Shown in pieces: positions 39,059 through 47,906 of a stretch of DNA of 64,000 nt (positions are counted from its first letter, which is position 1; every line of letters begins with the position of its first letter). Under the pieces are notes generated by a model. It was not told where the DNA came from, made no database searches, and saw only the letters and a list, made by a program, of their open reading frames with translations. The translations under genes were made by a program, and so were the position numbers. The stretch comes from Acidimicrobiia bacterium (lineage in GTDB: Bacteria > Actinomycetota > Acidimicrobiia > Spongiisociales > JAHEDJ01), in assembly GCA_035471805.1 (NCBI GenBank), contig DATIPS010000054.1, positions 1 through 64,000 of the forward strand. The letters are read 5' to 3'.

Positions 39059-40303
39059 TCAATCCTTCTCGGCGAGCTCCCGGAATGCGTCGGGGACCGA
39101 GCGATTCCCGGTCAGTGCCACCGAGGCGTAGTCGACTGCCCGGCGTCCGAATCTCCTGCGCACTTCATCGATTGACCGATCCAGGACCCAGCGGGCCGCG
39201 CCGGATTCGGTTCCCGGCCTGTGCTCGTCGTCGTCCAGTTCGATCGGCAACTCGAGCTGAAGGGCAGGTTCTTCCGCCAACTGCGAAACGGAGATTGCGA
39301 GAAGGGAGATGATGGTCTCATCAGGATGATCGGCCAGGGCTGTTCGAACCAGGTCGCCGGCGATCCCGGCGAGAGTCGACGTCGAAGACACCGCGGCCGA
39401 AAGGGTGATCGACCGGGTTACCGTCCGGAGATCCGCGAAGCGAATGCGGGCGGTTATCGTCCGGCCCGCTTTGCTCCCGGCACGCAGACGACCGGCTACG
39501 CGATCGGCGAGATGTCGCAGAGTCGAGTCGATTACCTCATCCGTTGCCTCCATGCGGCCCAGGGCCGATTGAGCACCGACCGAGCCCGCCCGGCGGCCGG
39601 TTTCGACGGTGCGATGATCCCGGTTCCGGGCAAGCTCCCCGAGTTTTGTGCCGACGGCCCGACCCAGCAGCTGCTCGAGTGATTGGCCCGGCATGGCGGC
39701 GAGCTGGCCGATCGTGGCGATTCCCTTCTCAGCGAGCCGCCGGCGTGTCACGGGGCCGATTCCCCAGACGAGGCCGACCGGCAGGGGGTGGAGGAAATCC
39801 AGTTCCGAGCCCGGGTCTATCACAATCATGCCGTCCGGTTTCGCAACCTGAGAAGCGATCTTGGCGAGGTGCTTGGTCCGGGCCACGCCGACTGAGACCG
39901 CCAGACCTGCCTCATCACGAGACCGCTGCCTGATCCTGGCGGCGATTTCGGCCGGGGGTCCAAACAGGTGGACCGAGCCCGACACGTCCGCGAATGCTTC
40001 ATCGATCGAAATCCGCTCGATCAGTGGAGTGAAGTCACGAATGATTTCGATCACCTGATCGCCGAGTCTCTGGTATTCCGAGAAGTGACCGCCGACGAAC
40101 TGGAGATTGGGACAGAGCCGGCGTGCCTGCCGGCCCGGCATCCCGCCGCGCACCCCGAACGCTTTTGCTTCATACGAGGCGGCGAGCACGACACCGCCGC
40201 CCACGGCTACAGGCTTGCCCCGCAGGCGGGGGTTCAACAACTGCTCGACCGAAGCGTAGAAGGCGTCGAGGTCGGCATGGAGAATCGCCGGCGTGTCCGA
40301 CAT
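39059..40303 (-). CDS. dinB: DNA polymerase IV (Y family)
   Basis: The 414-residue protein has Y-family motifs: HADLDAFYASVEQ near residue 8 (catalytic Asp), VVLAASYEAKAFGVRGGM, ERISIDEAFADVSG near 100 (catalytic Asp-Glu), SVGVARTKHLAKIAS and the helix-hairpin region VWGIGPVTRRRLAEKGIATI. It performs error-prone translesion synthesis. It lacks a clear C-terminal clamp-binding motif of the QxxLF type, as far as I can see. ATG 40303 lies directly downstream of a -10 box and an SOS box, and no ribosome-binding site precedes it, which suggests a leaderless mRNA. Confidence 0.94.
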   Translation of the reverse strand: MSDTPAILHADLDAFYASVEQLLNPRLRGKPVAVGGGVVLAASYEAKAFGVRGGMPGRQARRLCPNLQFVGGHFSEYQRLGDQVIEIIRDFTPLIERISIDEAFADVSGSVHLFGPPAEIAARIRQRSRDEAGLAVSVGVARTKHLAKIASQVAKPDGMIVIDPGSELDFLHPLPVGLVWGIGPVTRRRLAEKGIATIGQLAAMPGQSLEQLLGRAVGTKLGELARNRDHRTVETGRRAGSVGAQSALGRMEATDEVIDSTLRHLADRVAGRLRAGSKAGRTITARIRFADLRTVTRSITLSAAVSSTSTLAGIAGDLVRTALADHPDETIISLLAISVSQLAEEPALQLELPIELDDDEHRPGTESGAARWVLDRSIDEVRRRFGRRAVDYASVALTGNRSVPDAFRELAEKD

Positions 40304-40309
40304 GGACCC

Positions 40310-40315
40310 ATTATA
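40310..40315 (-). promoter_or_regulatory. -10 box of the dinB promoter
   Basis: On the minus strand this is a perfect TATAAT, 6 nt upstream of the dinB ATG at 40303. With the usual 6-8 nt from -10 to transcription start, the RNA would begin at or beside the A of ATG, giving a leaderless message. The SOS box lies immediately upstream, over the spacer. Confidence 0.75.
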
Positions 40316-40316
40316 G

Positions 40317-40330
40317 CGAACGTATGTTCG
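40317..40330. promoter_or_regulatory. LexA (SOS) box upstream of dinB
   Basis: CGAACGTATGTTCG is a perfect match to the actinobacterial and Gram-positive SOS consensus CGAAC-N4-GTTCG. It lies 1 bp upstream of the TATAAT of dinB, so bound LexA would occlude RNA polymerase. It shows that this polymerase is part of the SOS response. Confidence 0.88.
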
Positions 40331-40497
40331 ATGGAGGTGGCGGCTGAAAAGCGGAGGGTCGCGCCCCTCAGGAGATGCTGTTGCAGGCGAAGGTCGCGGA
40401 TGCCGCTCCCTCAGGCAGGCGAGGAGGCTGAGAGCCGTACCCTCGTGAATCGCCCGGATGACGGACCGGGCCTCCAACAGAATCCGGCGAGTAGTTC

Positions 40498-41961
40498 TCA
40501 GTCGTCTATGCCTGCCAGGCTCTTCGCCAGCGCCTTCTTGCCGTCCAGGTCTGATTGTCTTCCGATCAGGATTCTCTGGGCCTGCGGCGACCCGGCACCG
40601 TGCATCGACTCGGTCAGATAGCCCACAGCATTCCGGCCCAGAGTCATGTTCTCGACCAGGCGAAGGATTCGCATGCGGTTCTCGGTAGAGACATCCTCCC
40701 GGCCTTTGAGGTACTTGTCGAGCAACGGGCCGGCTTCGGGATCCGCGAAGTCGAGTTGGGACGGCATGGTGACCATCAGCCCGCCGGCGAGGTCCTGGGC
40801 GAGACGCCCTATCTCGTAGGGGAAGCGCGTGACGTTGTGTTTGCAGACGTTGGCCAGCAGCCCGTCGTTCTCCCAGTTGCCGGCCTCGGTCTGGAACGAC
40901 TCGTGCGAGGCGGCGATCCCGCCGCCGTAGATGGTCTCGTTCAGGTGGTTCATCTCGACGAGTTTGTCCTTGATGTGCGAGGCCTCTCCCACACCGTTGT
41001 ATTCGGCGGCGAGCGCCGCGGCGCCGATCAGGACGTCACCAACGCCGCTCTTGCATACGTAGCTCCGCCGGTGGTAGCTGGTGAAGCGTTCGACGAGGGT
41101 GGCCGCGAACTCATACTCGCCGTCCATGAAGACGTGCTCCCAGGGAACGAAAACGTCCTCGAGGATGATCATCGCTTCCTGTCCGGAGAACCGGGCGTTG
41201 CCTGAATCGATCTCTCCTCCGTCGAGAATGCGCGTGTCGCATGATTGCCGCCCGTAGATGTAGGTGAGTCCGTTCGCTTCGGCCGGCACCGCGCAGGTGA
41301 TCGCGTAGTCCCGGTCGGCTTGGCGGAGGCGGATCGTCGGCATCACGATGAACCAGTGTGAGTTGATTGCTCCCGTCTGATGGGCTTTGGCGCCCCGGAT
41401 CACGATCCCGTCGTCGCGGCGCTCGGTCACATGAACGTAGAGATCGGGGTCGGTTTGCTCGGATGGCGCCTTCGACCTGTCGCCCTTCGGATCGGTCATT
41501 GCGCCGCCGATAACGAAGTTCATCCGTTGCATCTCGGCGAGCCAAGTCGTGAACCGCTTGTGGTAGTCGGTGCCGTTGGCGGCGTCGATGTCGTAGGTGA
41601 CCGAGAAGGTGGAGTTGATGGCGTCCATACCAACGCAGCGTTGAAAGCAGGTGCCGGTCAGTTGGCCGAGCCTTCGCTGCATCTTGTTCTGAGCAACCAC
41701 ATCGTCGGCGCTCTCGGTGACGTGCAGGAAGCGGTTGACCGGGGCGTCGATTATCGAAGAGCCGGCGGCGGCCAGATCGGGTTGGTCGACTGCCAGGTCG
41801 TAGGTGGCAGCCAGCGCGTTGATGGACGGTCGGATCACCGGATGGTCGACGGGTTCGGGCACTCTCTCGCCCATCAGGAAGACCTTGAGATTACGGTCGC
41901 GGAGACTCTCGATGTAGTCGTCCCCGGTGCGGATCGGTTCACCTTTGGTCCAGCCGGCCAT
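40498..41961 (-). CDS. 4-hydroxybutyryl-CoA dehydratase / vinylacetyl-CoA isomerase type enzyme (HpaB superfamily)
   Basis: The 487-residue protein starts at ATG 41961, preceded by GGAGGAG. It belongs to the acyl-CoA-dehydrogenase-like HpaB superfamily. It carries the cluster-ligand pattern of the [4Fe-4S] flavoprotein 4-hydroxybutyryl-CoA dehydratase: C105 and C109 in GTCFQRC, and H297 and C303 in SYHRRSYVC. The HpaB monooxygenases lack this set. The H-to-C spacing seems one residue shorter than I recall for Clostridium AbfD (H292, C299). It should dehydrate 4-hydroxybutyryl-CoA to crotonyl-CoA, as in GABA or 4-hydroxybutyrate catabolism. No CoA transferase is adjacent. It is divergent from the B12 uptake operon. 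Confidence 0.82.
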   Translation of the reverse strand: MAGWTKGEPIRTGDDYIESLRDRNLKVFLMGERVPEPVDHPVIRPSINALAATYDLAVDQPDLAAAGSSIIDAPVNRFLHVTESADDVVAQNKMQRRLGQLTGTCFQRCVGMDAINSTFSVTYDIDAANGTDYHKRFTTWLAEMQRMNFVIGGAMTDPKGDRSKAPSEQTDPDLYVHVTERRDDGIVIRGAKAHQTGAINSHWFIVMPTIRLRQADRDYAITCAVPAEANGLTYIYGRQSCDTRILDGGEIDSGNARFSGQEAMIILEDVFVPWEHVFMDGEYEFAATLVERFTSYHRRSYVCKSGVGDVLIGAAALAAEYNGVGEASHIKDKLVEMNHLNETIYGGGIAASHESFQTEAGNWENDGLLANVCKHNVTRFPYEIGRLAQDLAGGLMVTMPSQLDFADPEAGPLLDKYLKGREDVSTENRMRILRLVENMTLGRNAVGYLTESMHGAGSPQAQRILIGRQSDLDGKKALAKSLAGIDD

Positions 41962-42077
41962 TGCTCCTCCAATCGATGAACTCACGCTACTACCCGCCGT
42001 TCCGGCCTCCCTCGAAAAGGGACGGTCACAGGGGTTGCGGGCAGGAACGGGACGGATTGAGGTCGCTAAGCTCAGGT

Positions 42078-42215
42078 TGTCCGGCACAAGAATCCGGATG
42101 CCGTCGAGTGCAGCGAAGTGCGGTGAGATTCCGCTGCTGTCCCGCAACTGTGATGCCCCTTCCGGGGACGAGCCAGGACGCCTGACTCGATGGCCACGAA
42201 CAAGTCTCGGGTGAA
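42078..42215 (+). ncRNA. Cobalamin riboswitch aptamer
   Basis: Core text of the B12 riboswitch is present in order: GCAGCGAAGTGCGGTGAGAT, TCCGCTGCTGTCCCGCAACTGTGA and the GAGCCAGGACGCCTG segment, ending with TCGGGTGAAGG near 42210. It lies between the dehydratase start and a cobalamin-type ABC importer, whose expression it should reduce when B12 is plentiful. The outer boundaries are approximate. Confidence 0.92.
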
Positions 42216-42225
42216 GGCAGCGTTC

Positions 42226-42279
42226 GTGACCTGGTCCCCAGGTCACCTAGGCACCCTTCATCCTCCCGAGTGGAGGATG
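42226..42279 (+). promoter_or_regulatory. Riboswitch expression platform with RBS-masking hairpin
   Basis: Two hairpins follow the aptamer. GTGACCTGG (42226-42234) pairs with CCAGGTCAC (42238-42246). CATCCTCC (42259-42266) pairs with GGAGGATG (42272-42279). The second right arm is the Shine-Dalgarno sequence of the TTG start at 42282, so the hairpin would block initiation. Only four T residues follow, so translational control fits better than termination. How the first hairpin switches is not clear from sequence. Confidence 0.7.
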
Positions 42280-42281
42280 TT

Positions 42282-43283
42282 TTGGATTTCAGGAAGATTG
42301 CCGCTCTCGTCGTGCTGGTGTTGCTCGTCGCAGCTTGCGGTGTGACCGCCACCGATGGGAACGGGGACGCAACCCCCGAAGTAGTACTCGAACCCGTTGA
42401 GTCGACTACCACTTCACAACCCACAACGACTCAGACCACCGTGCCGCAAGTTGACGGAGCTTTTCCCGTCACCGTTGCGGCCGGCAACGGTGCGGTGACC
42501 ATCGAGTCACGTCCGCAAGCGATCATCTCGCTCTCGCCTACGGCCACGGAGATGCTCTTCGCAATCGGGGCCGGCAGTCAGGTGATTGCCGTCGATGAGT
42601 ATTCGACGTATCCGGCAGATGCTCCGGTCACAGACCTCTCCGGCTGGATTCCCAACATCGAGGCAATCGTCTCTTACGGGCCCGATCTAGTGGTCGTCTC
42701 CAACGACATAGACGACATCGTCGCCAATCTCGAGACCCTCGGCGTACAGGTGCTGGTCATGCCGGCAGTGTCCACCATCGAGGGAACGTTCGAGCAGATG
42801 GAACAACTCGGTGCTGCCGTCGGCCGCCCGGCCGAGGCCACCCGGGCAACCGCAGAGCTGCGCGACGAGTTGGATTCCCTCCTCTCGTCACTCGAGGGTG
42901 TCGACCCGCCCCTCACCTACTACCACGAACTGGACCCGAACTTCTTCTCCGTGACCTCGTCGACATTCATAGGCGGCGTCTACCGGGAACTCGGGCTGGT
43001 GAACATCGCCGATCCGGCGGATGTGGATGGATTCGGCTACCCGCAGCTTTCCGTCGAGTTCATCGTCGACGCAGACCCGGATCTCATCTTCGTCACGGAC
43101 TGCTGCGGCGAGTCGATCGAAACGATCTCGGCCCGGCCCGGGTGGGGGAGTATCTCGGCGGTCCAGACCGGATCGATAGTCGTGGTCGATGATGACATCG
43201 CCTCGCGCTGGGGCCCGCGTACCGTCGAGTACTTGCAGGCCGTCGCCGCTGCGATCGCCACCCTGGCTGTGGCAGGCGGATGA
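42282..43283 (+). CDS. btuF: Cobalamin-binding lipoprotein of an ABC importer (BtuF-like)
   Basis: The 333-residue protein starts at TTG 42282, 4 nt after GGAGGA. It has a lipoprotein signal (VLLVAAC, Cys near residue 18), a Thr/Glu-rich linker and a class III periplasmic-binding fold: PQAIISLSPTATEMLFAIGAG, YGPDLVVVSNDI, VQVLVMPAVSTIEGTFEQM and DPDLIFVTDCCGES. The text alone could also fit a siderophore-binding protein. The cobalamin riboswitch and the btuCD-type genes behind it make B12 or cobinamide the likely ligand. Confidence 0.87.
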   Translation: MDFRKIAALVVLVLLVAACGVTATDGNGDATPEVVLEPVESTTTSQPTTTQTTVPQVDGAFPVTVAAGNGAVTIESRPQAIISLSPTATEMLFAIGAGSQVIAVDEYSTYPADAPVTDLSGWIPNIEAIVSYGPDLVVVSNDIDDIVANLETLGVQVLVMPAVSTIEGTFEQMEQLGAAVGRPAEATRATAELRDELDSLLSSLEGVDPPLTYYHELDPNFFSVTSSTFIGGVYRELGLVNIADPADVDGFGYPQLSVEFIVDADPDLIFVTDCCGESIETISARPGWGSISAVQTGSIVVVDDDIASRWGPRTVEYLQAVAAAIATLAVAGG

Positions 43284-44344
43284 GCTCGACACTCGTCGTA
43301 GGCCCGGACCTCCCGAGGGCTACCCGGCCGACTTGGGGCCAGGTCACCGCGGGCGTCGCGGCGCTCCTGGCGGCCGGCATCGCCGGTCTGGTCATCGGCC
43401 CGGCAGACCTCCCGGTTGGCGAACTGCTGCGCGCTCTGGCCGATTCGCTGCCTTTCGTGGATGTCTCCCAGGGTTTGACCGAGACCCAGCTCGACATACT
43501 CTGGGAACTGAGACTCCCGCGGGTTGCCCTGGGGGCGATCGTCGGGGCGACGCTGGCCATCTCCGGAGCTGCCTATCAGGGTGTGTTCCGTAATCCGCTG
43601 GCGGACCCGTATCTCCTCGGTGTTGCAGCTGGGGCCGGATTCGGAGCCACGCTGGCCTTCGTGTTCGCTCCCGGCGCGGCGGTCGGGCCGATTGAGTTAC
43701 TCCCACTCGCAGCATTCGGCGGGGCACTGGTCGGAGTCGGCCTCACCTACGGTGTAGGTCGAACGCTGGGTGACCGGAGCAATGCCGCCCTCATCCTGGC
43801 CGGTGTGGCCGTTGCATCTTTCCTGACCGCAGTGCAGACATTCATCCAGCAACGAAACACCGACACCTTGCGCGAGGTGTATTCGTGGATCCTCGGATCC
43901 ATCGGCACGCTGGGTTGGCATGAGGTCTTGTTGTCTTTGCCCTACGCCGGCATCGCCACGATCGTCATCTTCCTTCACAGGCGTCTACTCGATGTGCTGG
44001 CAGTCGGGGAAGAGGAGTCGAGAGCCCTGGGGGTATCGACGGGTCGTGTTCGTGCCGCGGTCGTGATCGCCGCCAGCCTCGGAACGGCAGCCGCAGTAGC
44101 GGTGTCGGGCTTGATCGGCTTCGTGGGGATCATCGTCCCCCACACGGTGCGCTTGCTGACGGGTTGGAGTTACCGGGTGATCATCCCGCTGTCGGCGTTG
44201 TTCGGCGGAGCATTCCTGGTAGCGGCCGACCTGGCGGCTCGCACGGTGATGTCCCCGGCCGAACTTCCGATAGGTGTGGTTACCGCATTCCTGGGTGCAC
44301 CATTCTTCGCCGTTGTGATGCGCTCGGCGCGGAGGATGCGATGA
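43280..44344 (+). CDS. btuC: FecCD-family ABC permease (BtuC-like)
   Basis: The 354-residue protein has about ten TM helices. Family motifs are LRLPRVALGAIVGATLAISGAA with YQGVFRNPLADPYLLGVAAGAGFGAT, the ATP-domain coupling segment ALGVSTGRVRAAVV and GLIGFVGIIVPHTVRLLTG. It forms the cobalamin channel as a homodimer. Start ATG overlaps the btuF stop and its stop overlaps btuD (ATGA at both junctions). Confidence 0.9.
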   Translation: MSSTLVVGPDLPRATRPTWGQVTAGVAALLAAGIAGLVIGPADLPVGELLRALADSLPFVDVSQGLTETQLDILWELRLPRVALGAIVGATLAISGAAYQGVFRNPLADPYLLGVAAGAGFGATLAFVFAPGAAVGPIELLPLAAFGGALVGVGLTYGVGRTLGDRSNAALILAGVAVASFLTAVQTFIQQRNTDTLREVYSWILGSIGTLGWHEVLLSLPYAGIATIVIFLHRRLLDVLAVGEEESRALGVSTGRVRAAVVIAASLGTAAAVAVSGLIGFVGIIVPHTVRLLTGWSYRVIIPLSALFGGAFLVAADLAARTVMSPAELPIGVVTAFLGAPFFAVVMRSARRMR

Positions 44345-45120
44345 ACACCCTGTCGATCAGCGGCTTGCGGGTCTCCTACAACGGCACCGAGGTGCTGAAG
44401 GGCGTCGATATCGAGGTCGAGCGTGGCGGCTGGCTGGGTCTGGTCGGGCCCAACGGATCCGGCAAGACGACGCTGCTGCGCGCCGTGGTCGGAACGGTGG
44501 AAGCAGGGGGCAGGGTCTCACTCGACGGTCGGGATGTTCGACAGATGAGCTCCGCCGAACGGTCCCGTTCGATCGCAGTGGTTGCGCAGCGTCCCAATCT
44601 TCCGTCGGACATGACGGTCTTCGATTACGTGCTGCTCGGGCGCACACCGCACATCTCGTACTTCGGAGTCGAAGGCAGGGCGGATCTGCAGGTGGTGGTG
44701 GACGTGTTGGAACGGTTGCAGCTGGGTGCCCTTTCGTTCCGGACGCTCGGATCTCTGTCGGGCGGGGAGGCTCAGCAGTCGGCCCTCGCCAGGGCGCTGG
44801 CCCAGCGCGCACCGATTCTCTTGCTCGACGAGCCGACGAGCGCACTCGATGTGGGGCATCAGCAACAGGTTCTGGAGCTGGTTGACGAGTTGCGCAGGGA
44901 GCAGTCGCTCACCGTAGTGAGCGCGCTGCACGATCTCACCCTGGCTGCGCAGTTCTGTGATGGGCTGGTCATGCTGGGCGGCGGGATTGTGCACGGGGCA
45001 GGAGCCCCCGGTGACGTTTTGACCGCGGACAACATCCGCAACCTCTACGGTGCCTCGGTTCGAATCATCGAAATGGGCGAGGGGGGAGTGGCCGTGGTTC
45101 CCTACCGCGCCGGCCGCTAG
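44341..45120 (+). CDS. btuD: ABC ATPase of the cobalamin importer (BtuD-like)
   Basis: The 259-residue protein has Walker A GPNGSGKTTLLR near 38, Q-loop VAQRPNLPSDMTVFDYVLLG, signature LSGGEAQQSALARALAQ, Walker B ILLLDEPTSALD and H-loop VSALHDLTLAAQF. It powers the BtuC channel. It is last in the riboswitch-controlled operon; the next gene is convergent 31 bp away. Confidence 0.9.
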   Translation: MNTLSISGLRVSYNGTEVLKGVDIEVERGGWLGLVGPNGSGKTTLLRAVVGTVEAGGRVSLDGRDVRQMSSAERSRSIAVVAQRPNLPSDMTVFDYVLLGRTPHISYFGVEGRADLQVVVDVLERLQLGALSFRTLGSLSGGEAQQSALARALAQRAPILLLDEPTSALDVGHQQQVLELVDELRREQSLTVVSALHDLTLAAQFCDGLVMLGGGIVHGAGAPGDVLTADNIRNLYGASVRIIEMGEGGVAVVPYRAGR

Positions 45121-45151
45121 AACGGCCCAAGGGCAGCGATCGGGCGGAGGC

Positions 45152-45535
45152 TCAGGAAGGGATCGCCGTCTCGATGGCCTCGACGATCTTCTTGACCGAC
45201 AACATGCCGTAGTCGAAGACGAACTCCTCGCCTCCCTGCATGGTCACTACCGCTTGCTTGAGCAACCCCCGCTTGGTTGCCTTGACGCCTGTGATCTCGT
45301 TCACGGGCAGCTCGACGCGGGCCTCGTCGTCGTTGGAGTAGCGGTAAACGGTATGTCCGCCGGCTGCTGCAAAAGAACCAACATCGAGAAAGATCGCCTT
45401 GACGATCGTCTTGTTGCCGGACTCGTACAGGGAGACGAAAGTGAGCTTCTCGTCCGTGAGGTTGAGTTTGCCCGTGTACCGACCGCCTTCGTCCGGAAGG
45501 TAGTTGACTGCCCAGTTACCGAGTTCCTGTGCCAT
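45152..45535 (-). CDS. Small GRAM/PH-like domain protein
   Basis: The 127-residue protein has no signal or TM helix. It reads as a PH-like beta barrel (YTGKLNLTDEKLTFVSLY, YRYSNDDEARVELPVNEITGVK) with a C-terminal helix (MLSVKKIVEAIETAI). This is the usual look of bacterial GRAM-domain proteins, whose role is unknown. I chose ATG 45535, where similarity starts; the frame is open to 45625. It is a single gene. Confidence 0.65.
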   Translation of the reverse strand: MAQELGNWAVNYLPDEGGRYTGKLNLTDEKLTFVSLYESGNKTIVKAIFLDVGSFAAAGGHTVYRYSNDDEARVELPVNEITGVKATKRGLLKQAVVTMQGGEEFVFDYGMLSVKKIVEAIETAIPS

Positions 45536-45677
45536 TCCGGTGCCCTTCGTTCGACGTCGGACTAACCCTAGGCGCGCAGTCTGAACCGCGTCATGCCTGA
45601 TCTGTTGCGCAGGCTTAGGGGTCATTCACGGAGGCGAGACTACCCGGCCCCACGCACCTGCCTCGATCGGTATCCTG

Positions 45678-46406
45678 ATGCTCATGAGACAGGTAGCAAC
45701 CAACACATTCGCACTCGGGACCGGAGGCCACAACTTCTACGTTCTCCGTGACGGTGATCAGGTGACCGTCATCGACGCGGGATGCTCGAGAGAATGGCGG
45801 AAGCTCGTCAACGGCCTCGAGTCGATTGGTCTGTCCCTCGAGTCGGTGGCGGGCATCGTGGCCACCCACTCCCATGCCGACCACCTCGGGTTCGGCAAGG
45901 AGGCGATGAGAAACGGAGTGGCGGTGTCGGTGCACTCGGCGGAGGAAACCCGTGCCCTCGGGACCTACACCGGCCGTGCTGCGGTATCCATCTCCGAGAT
46001 CCCCCTCTTCAACCGGTATTCCCTGAGGACCTTCCTTCCGATGATCGTCGCGGGCGTGATGAAGCTGGAGCATCTCGACGAGGTGGACACTTTCCAGGAT
46101 GGCGAACGGCTCGACCTGCCCGGCCACCCCGTAGTTGTCCATACGCCGGGCCATACCGAAGGTCACGCGATGTTCCATTGCCCCGAGTTGGGCCTGCTGT
46201 TCACCGGGGATGGTTTGATCACGATGGATCTCGTCGGTCCGGGCCGGGGGCCGCAGCTGATCGACGAGCGCTTCAACCTGGATCATGAGCTGGCCGACTC
46301 GTCACTCGAGCGCCTCGTTGGCCTGGAGGCCGAGATGTTGCTGCCGGGACACGGGGATCCGTGGATGGGAAGCCCGGCCGAGGCCGTGGCGCTGGCCCGC
46401 GCCTAG
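45678..46406 (+). CDS. Metallo-beta-lactamase-fold hydrolase
   Basis: The 242-residue protein carries the metal site HSHADH (about residue 63), HTPGHTEGHAMF, the bridging Asp in LLFTGDGLI and a final His in LLPGHGDPW. This is a di-metal MBL-fold hydrolase of general glyoxalase II/lactonase type; the substrate is unknown. Start ATG 45678 or 45684. It is a single gene. Confidence 0.85.
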   Translation: MLMRQVATNTFALGTGGHNFYVLRDGDQVTVIDAGCSREWRKLVNGLESIGLSLESVAGIVATHSHADHLGFGKEAMRNGVAVSVHSAEETRALGTYTGRAAVSISEIPLFNRYSLRTFLPMIVAGVMKLEHLDEVDTFQDGERLDLPGHPVVVHTPGHTEGHAMFHCPELGLLFTGDGLITMDLVGPGRGPQLIDERFNLDHELADSSLERLVGLEAEMLLPGHGDPWMGSPAEAVALARA

Positions 46407-46451
46407 CCGCCGTTTCGGATCGCCGTTCTCGGTTTGTGGGCCACCAGGTTG

Positions 46452-47906
46452 TCAGCGGATCTTCGCCCTTCGGGCCGGACCGAGATGGGTTCGCAGTCGA
46501 AGCACCGCCGGGAAACCGGCGGCAACGACACAAGCTCCCACGAGTGCAGTCAGGCCGAAACCGTCGGCGATTCCCTGGGCGGCGACACCGGTCATGTCGA
46601 CCGACTCACCCGCAAGGAGTTGCCTCACCATCTCCAGGTCGGGAACGACCCTGGAGACCGCCAGCAGGATCACCGAACCGCCGAGCGCGGCTCCGATCGT
46701 GAAGCCCTGTGCCCTGGCCACCTGGTGGGCCGCGGAGGCCCTTCCGAGCTGATCGTCCGGCGTGGCCGTCCGCAGCAGAGTGAGTCCCGAGTTGGTCGAT
46801 ATCCCGACCCCCGTCCCGGCGACATACAGGCAGCCGAATACGACGGCGGACGGCAAGCCGAATGTCACGGCCGCCCACATGAGAATGAGCGCCGGCACGG
46901 TCAGACCGAAGCCGCCCACGGTCAGAGTCGACTCGGGCATCCGCCGAGTGAGTCTGCCGGAGATGTTGGCTCCGGTCGTCCACCCGAGCGTGAAGAAGAT
47001 GACGGACCAGGCAGTCGACGCTGAGCCTGCTCCCAGAGCACCCCTGACGTACAGCGGCACGTAGGTCTCGGCAGCGATCGCACCCGCCACCATGAGGCCC
47101 AGGCCGACGGCCAGCCCGGCGTACGGTTGCCGGATCAGATGCTCCAGCCGGACGATCGGAGCTTCACGGCTGCGGGCGTGCAGGACGTAGAGCCAGGCTC
47201 CGATCACCATGAGGGCAATCCAGGGCAGCGACGTCATGTCGAGTTGATCGACCGCCATCGCCAGGCTGATCGTCACCGTTCCGACGAGGGCTGCGCCTCT
47301 CCAGTCCACTCGTCTGTCGCGTCGACCGGCCGGGCCGGGCAGAACTCGCCAACCGGCGATCAATGCGGCCAGCCCGAGCGGCAGGTTGACGAGGAATATC
47401 CAGCGCCAGTCCAGCACAGTCAGCATCAGAGCCGCGATAGCCGGGGCGGCAACACCCATCACCCCCCAGACGGTGGCGTTGGCCGCGAATGCTCTCCCGA
47501 CGAGGTGATGCGGATAGACGAGCCCGACGGCTGCGATACCCACCGCGGAGATCATCCCCCCTCCGGCGCCCTGGACTATCCGGGAGACGATCATTACGGC
47601 CATCGAGGGAGCCAAGGCTGCCGCCACACTGGCTCCCACGAAGATGGCGACGGCCCACCGGAACATCGTTCGGGTTCCGACACCGTCGACCAGCGGTCCG
47701 GAAATAGCGGTGGCGATTCCTGAAGTCAGAAGGAACCCGGTGATCGTCCAGGGAAGGAGCGAGACCCCGCCGAGGTCGGCGGCCAGTTCTGGCAGAGCGG
47801 CTGTGACCGCCAGGCCCTCGAACGCCACCAGCGCCACCGTTGTGAAGATGGCAATCGAGGCAGGCAGGAGCTGTTTGGAGAGGACACCTGAGGGTTCGGG
47901 CACCAC
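46452..47906 (-). CDS. MFS transporter, drug-efflux (DHA2-like) type
   Basis: The 484-residue protein has about 12-14 TM helices. The first loop reads AALPELAADLGGVSLLPWTITGFLL and the antiporter-type motif is ISGPLVDGVGTRTMFRWA. QGAGGGMISAVGIAAVGLVYPHH follows in helix 5, a motif of proton antiporters. It probably exports a drug or metabolite. The start is GTG 47906; no regulator gene adjoins it. Confidence 0.82.
   Translation of the reverse strand: MVPEPSGVLSKQLLPASIAIFTTVALVAFEGLAVTAALPELAADLGGVSLLPWTITGFLLTSGIATAISGPLVDGVGTRTMFRWAVAIFVGASVAAALAPSMAVMIVSRIVQGAGGGMISAVGIAAVGLVYPHHLVGRAFAANATVWGVMGVAAPAIAALMLTVLDWRWIFLVNLPLGLAALIAGWRVLPGPAGRRDRRVDWRGAALVGTVTISLAMAVDQLDMTSLPWIALMVIGAWLYVLHARSREAPIVRLEHLIRQPYAGLAVGLGLMVAGAIAAETYVPLYVRGALGAGSASTAWSVIFFTLGWTTGANISGRLTRRMPESTLTVGGFGLTVPALILMWAAVTFGLPSAVVFGCLYVAGTGVGISTNSGLTLLRTATPDDQLGRASAAHQVARAQGFTIGAALGGSVILLAVSRVVPDLEMVRQLLAGESVDMTGVAAQGIADGFGLTALVGACVVAAGFPAVLRLRTHLGPARRAKIR

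Noticed and set aside
40498-41961. Annotation as 4-hydroxyphenylacetate 3-monooxygenase (HpaB).
   Set aside because: The CxxxC and H...C cluster-ligand residues typical of 4-hydroxybutyryl-CoA dehydratase are present.
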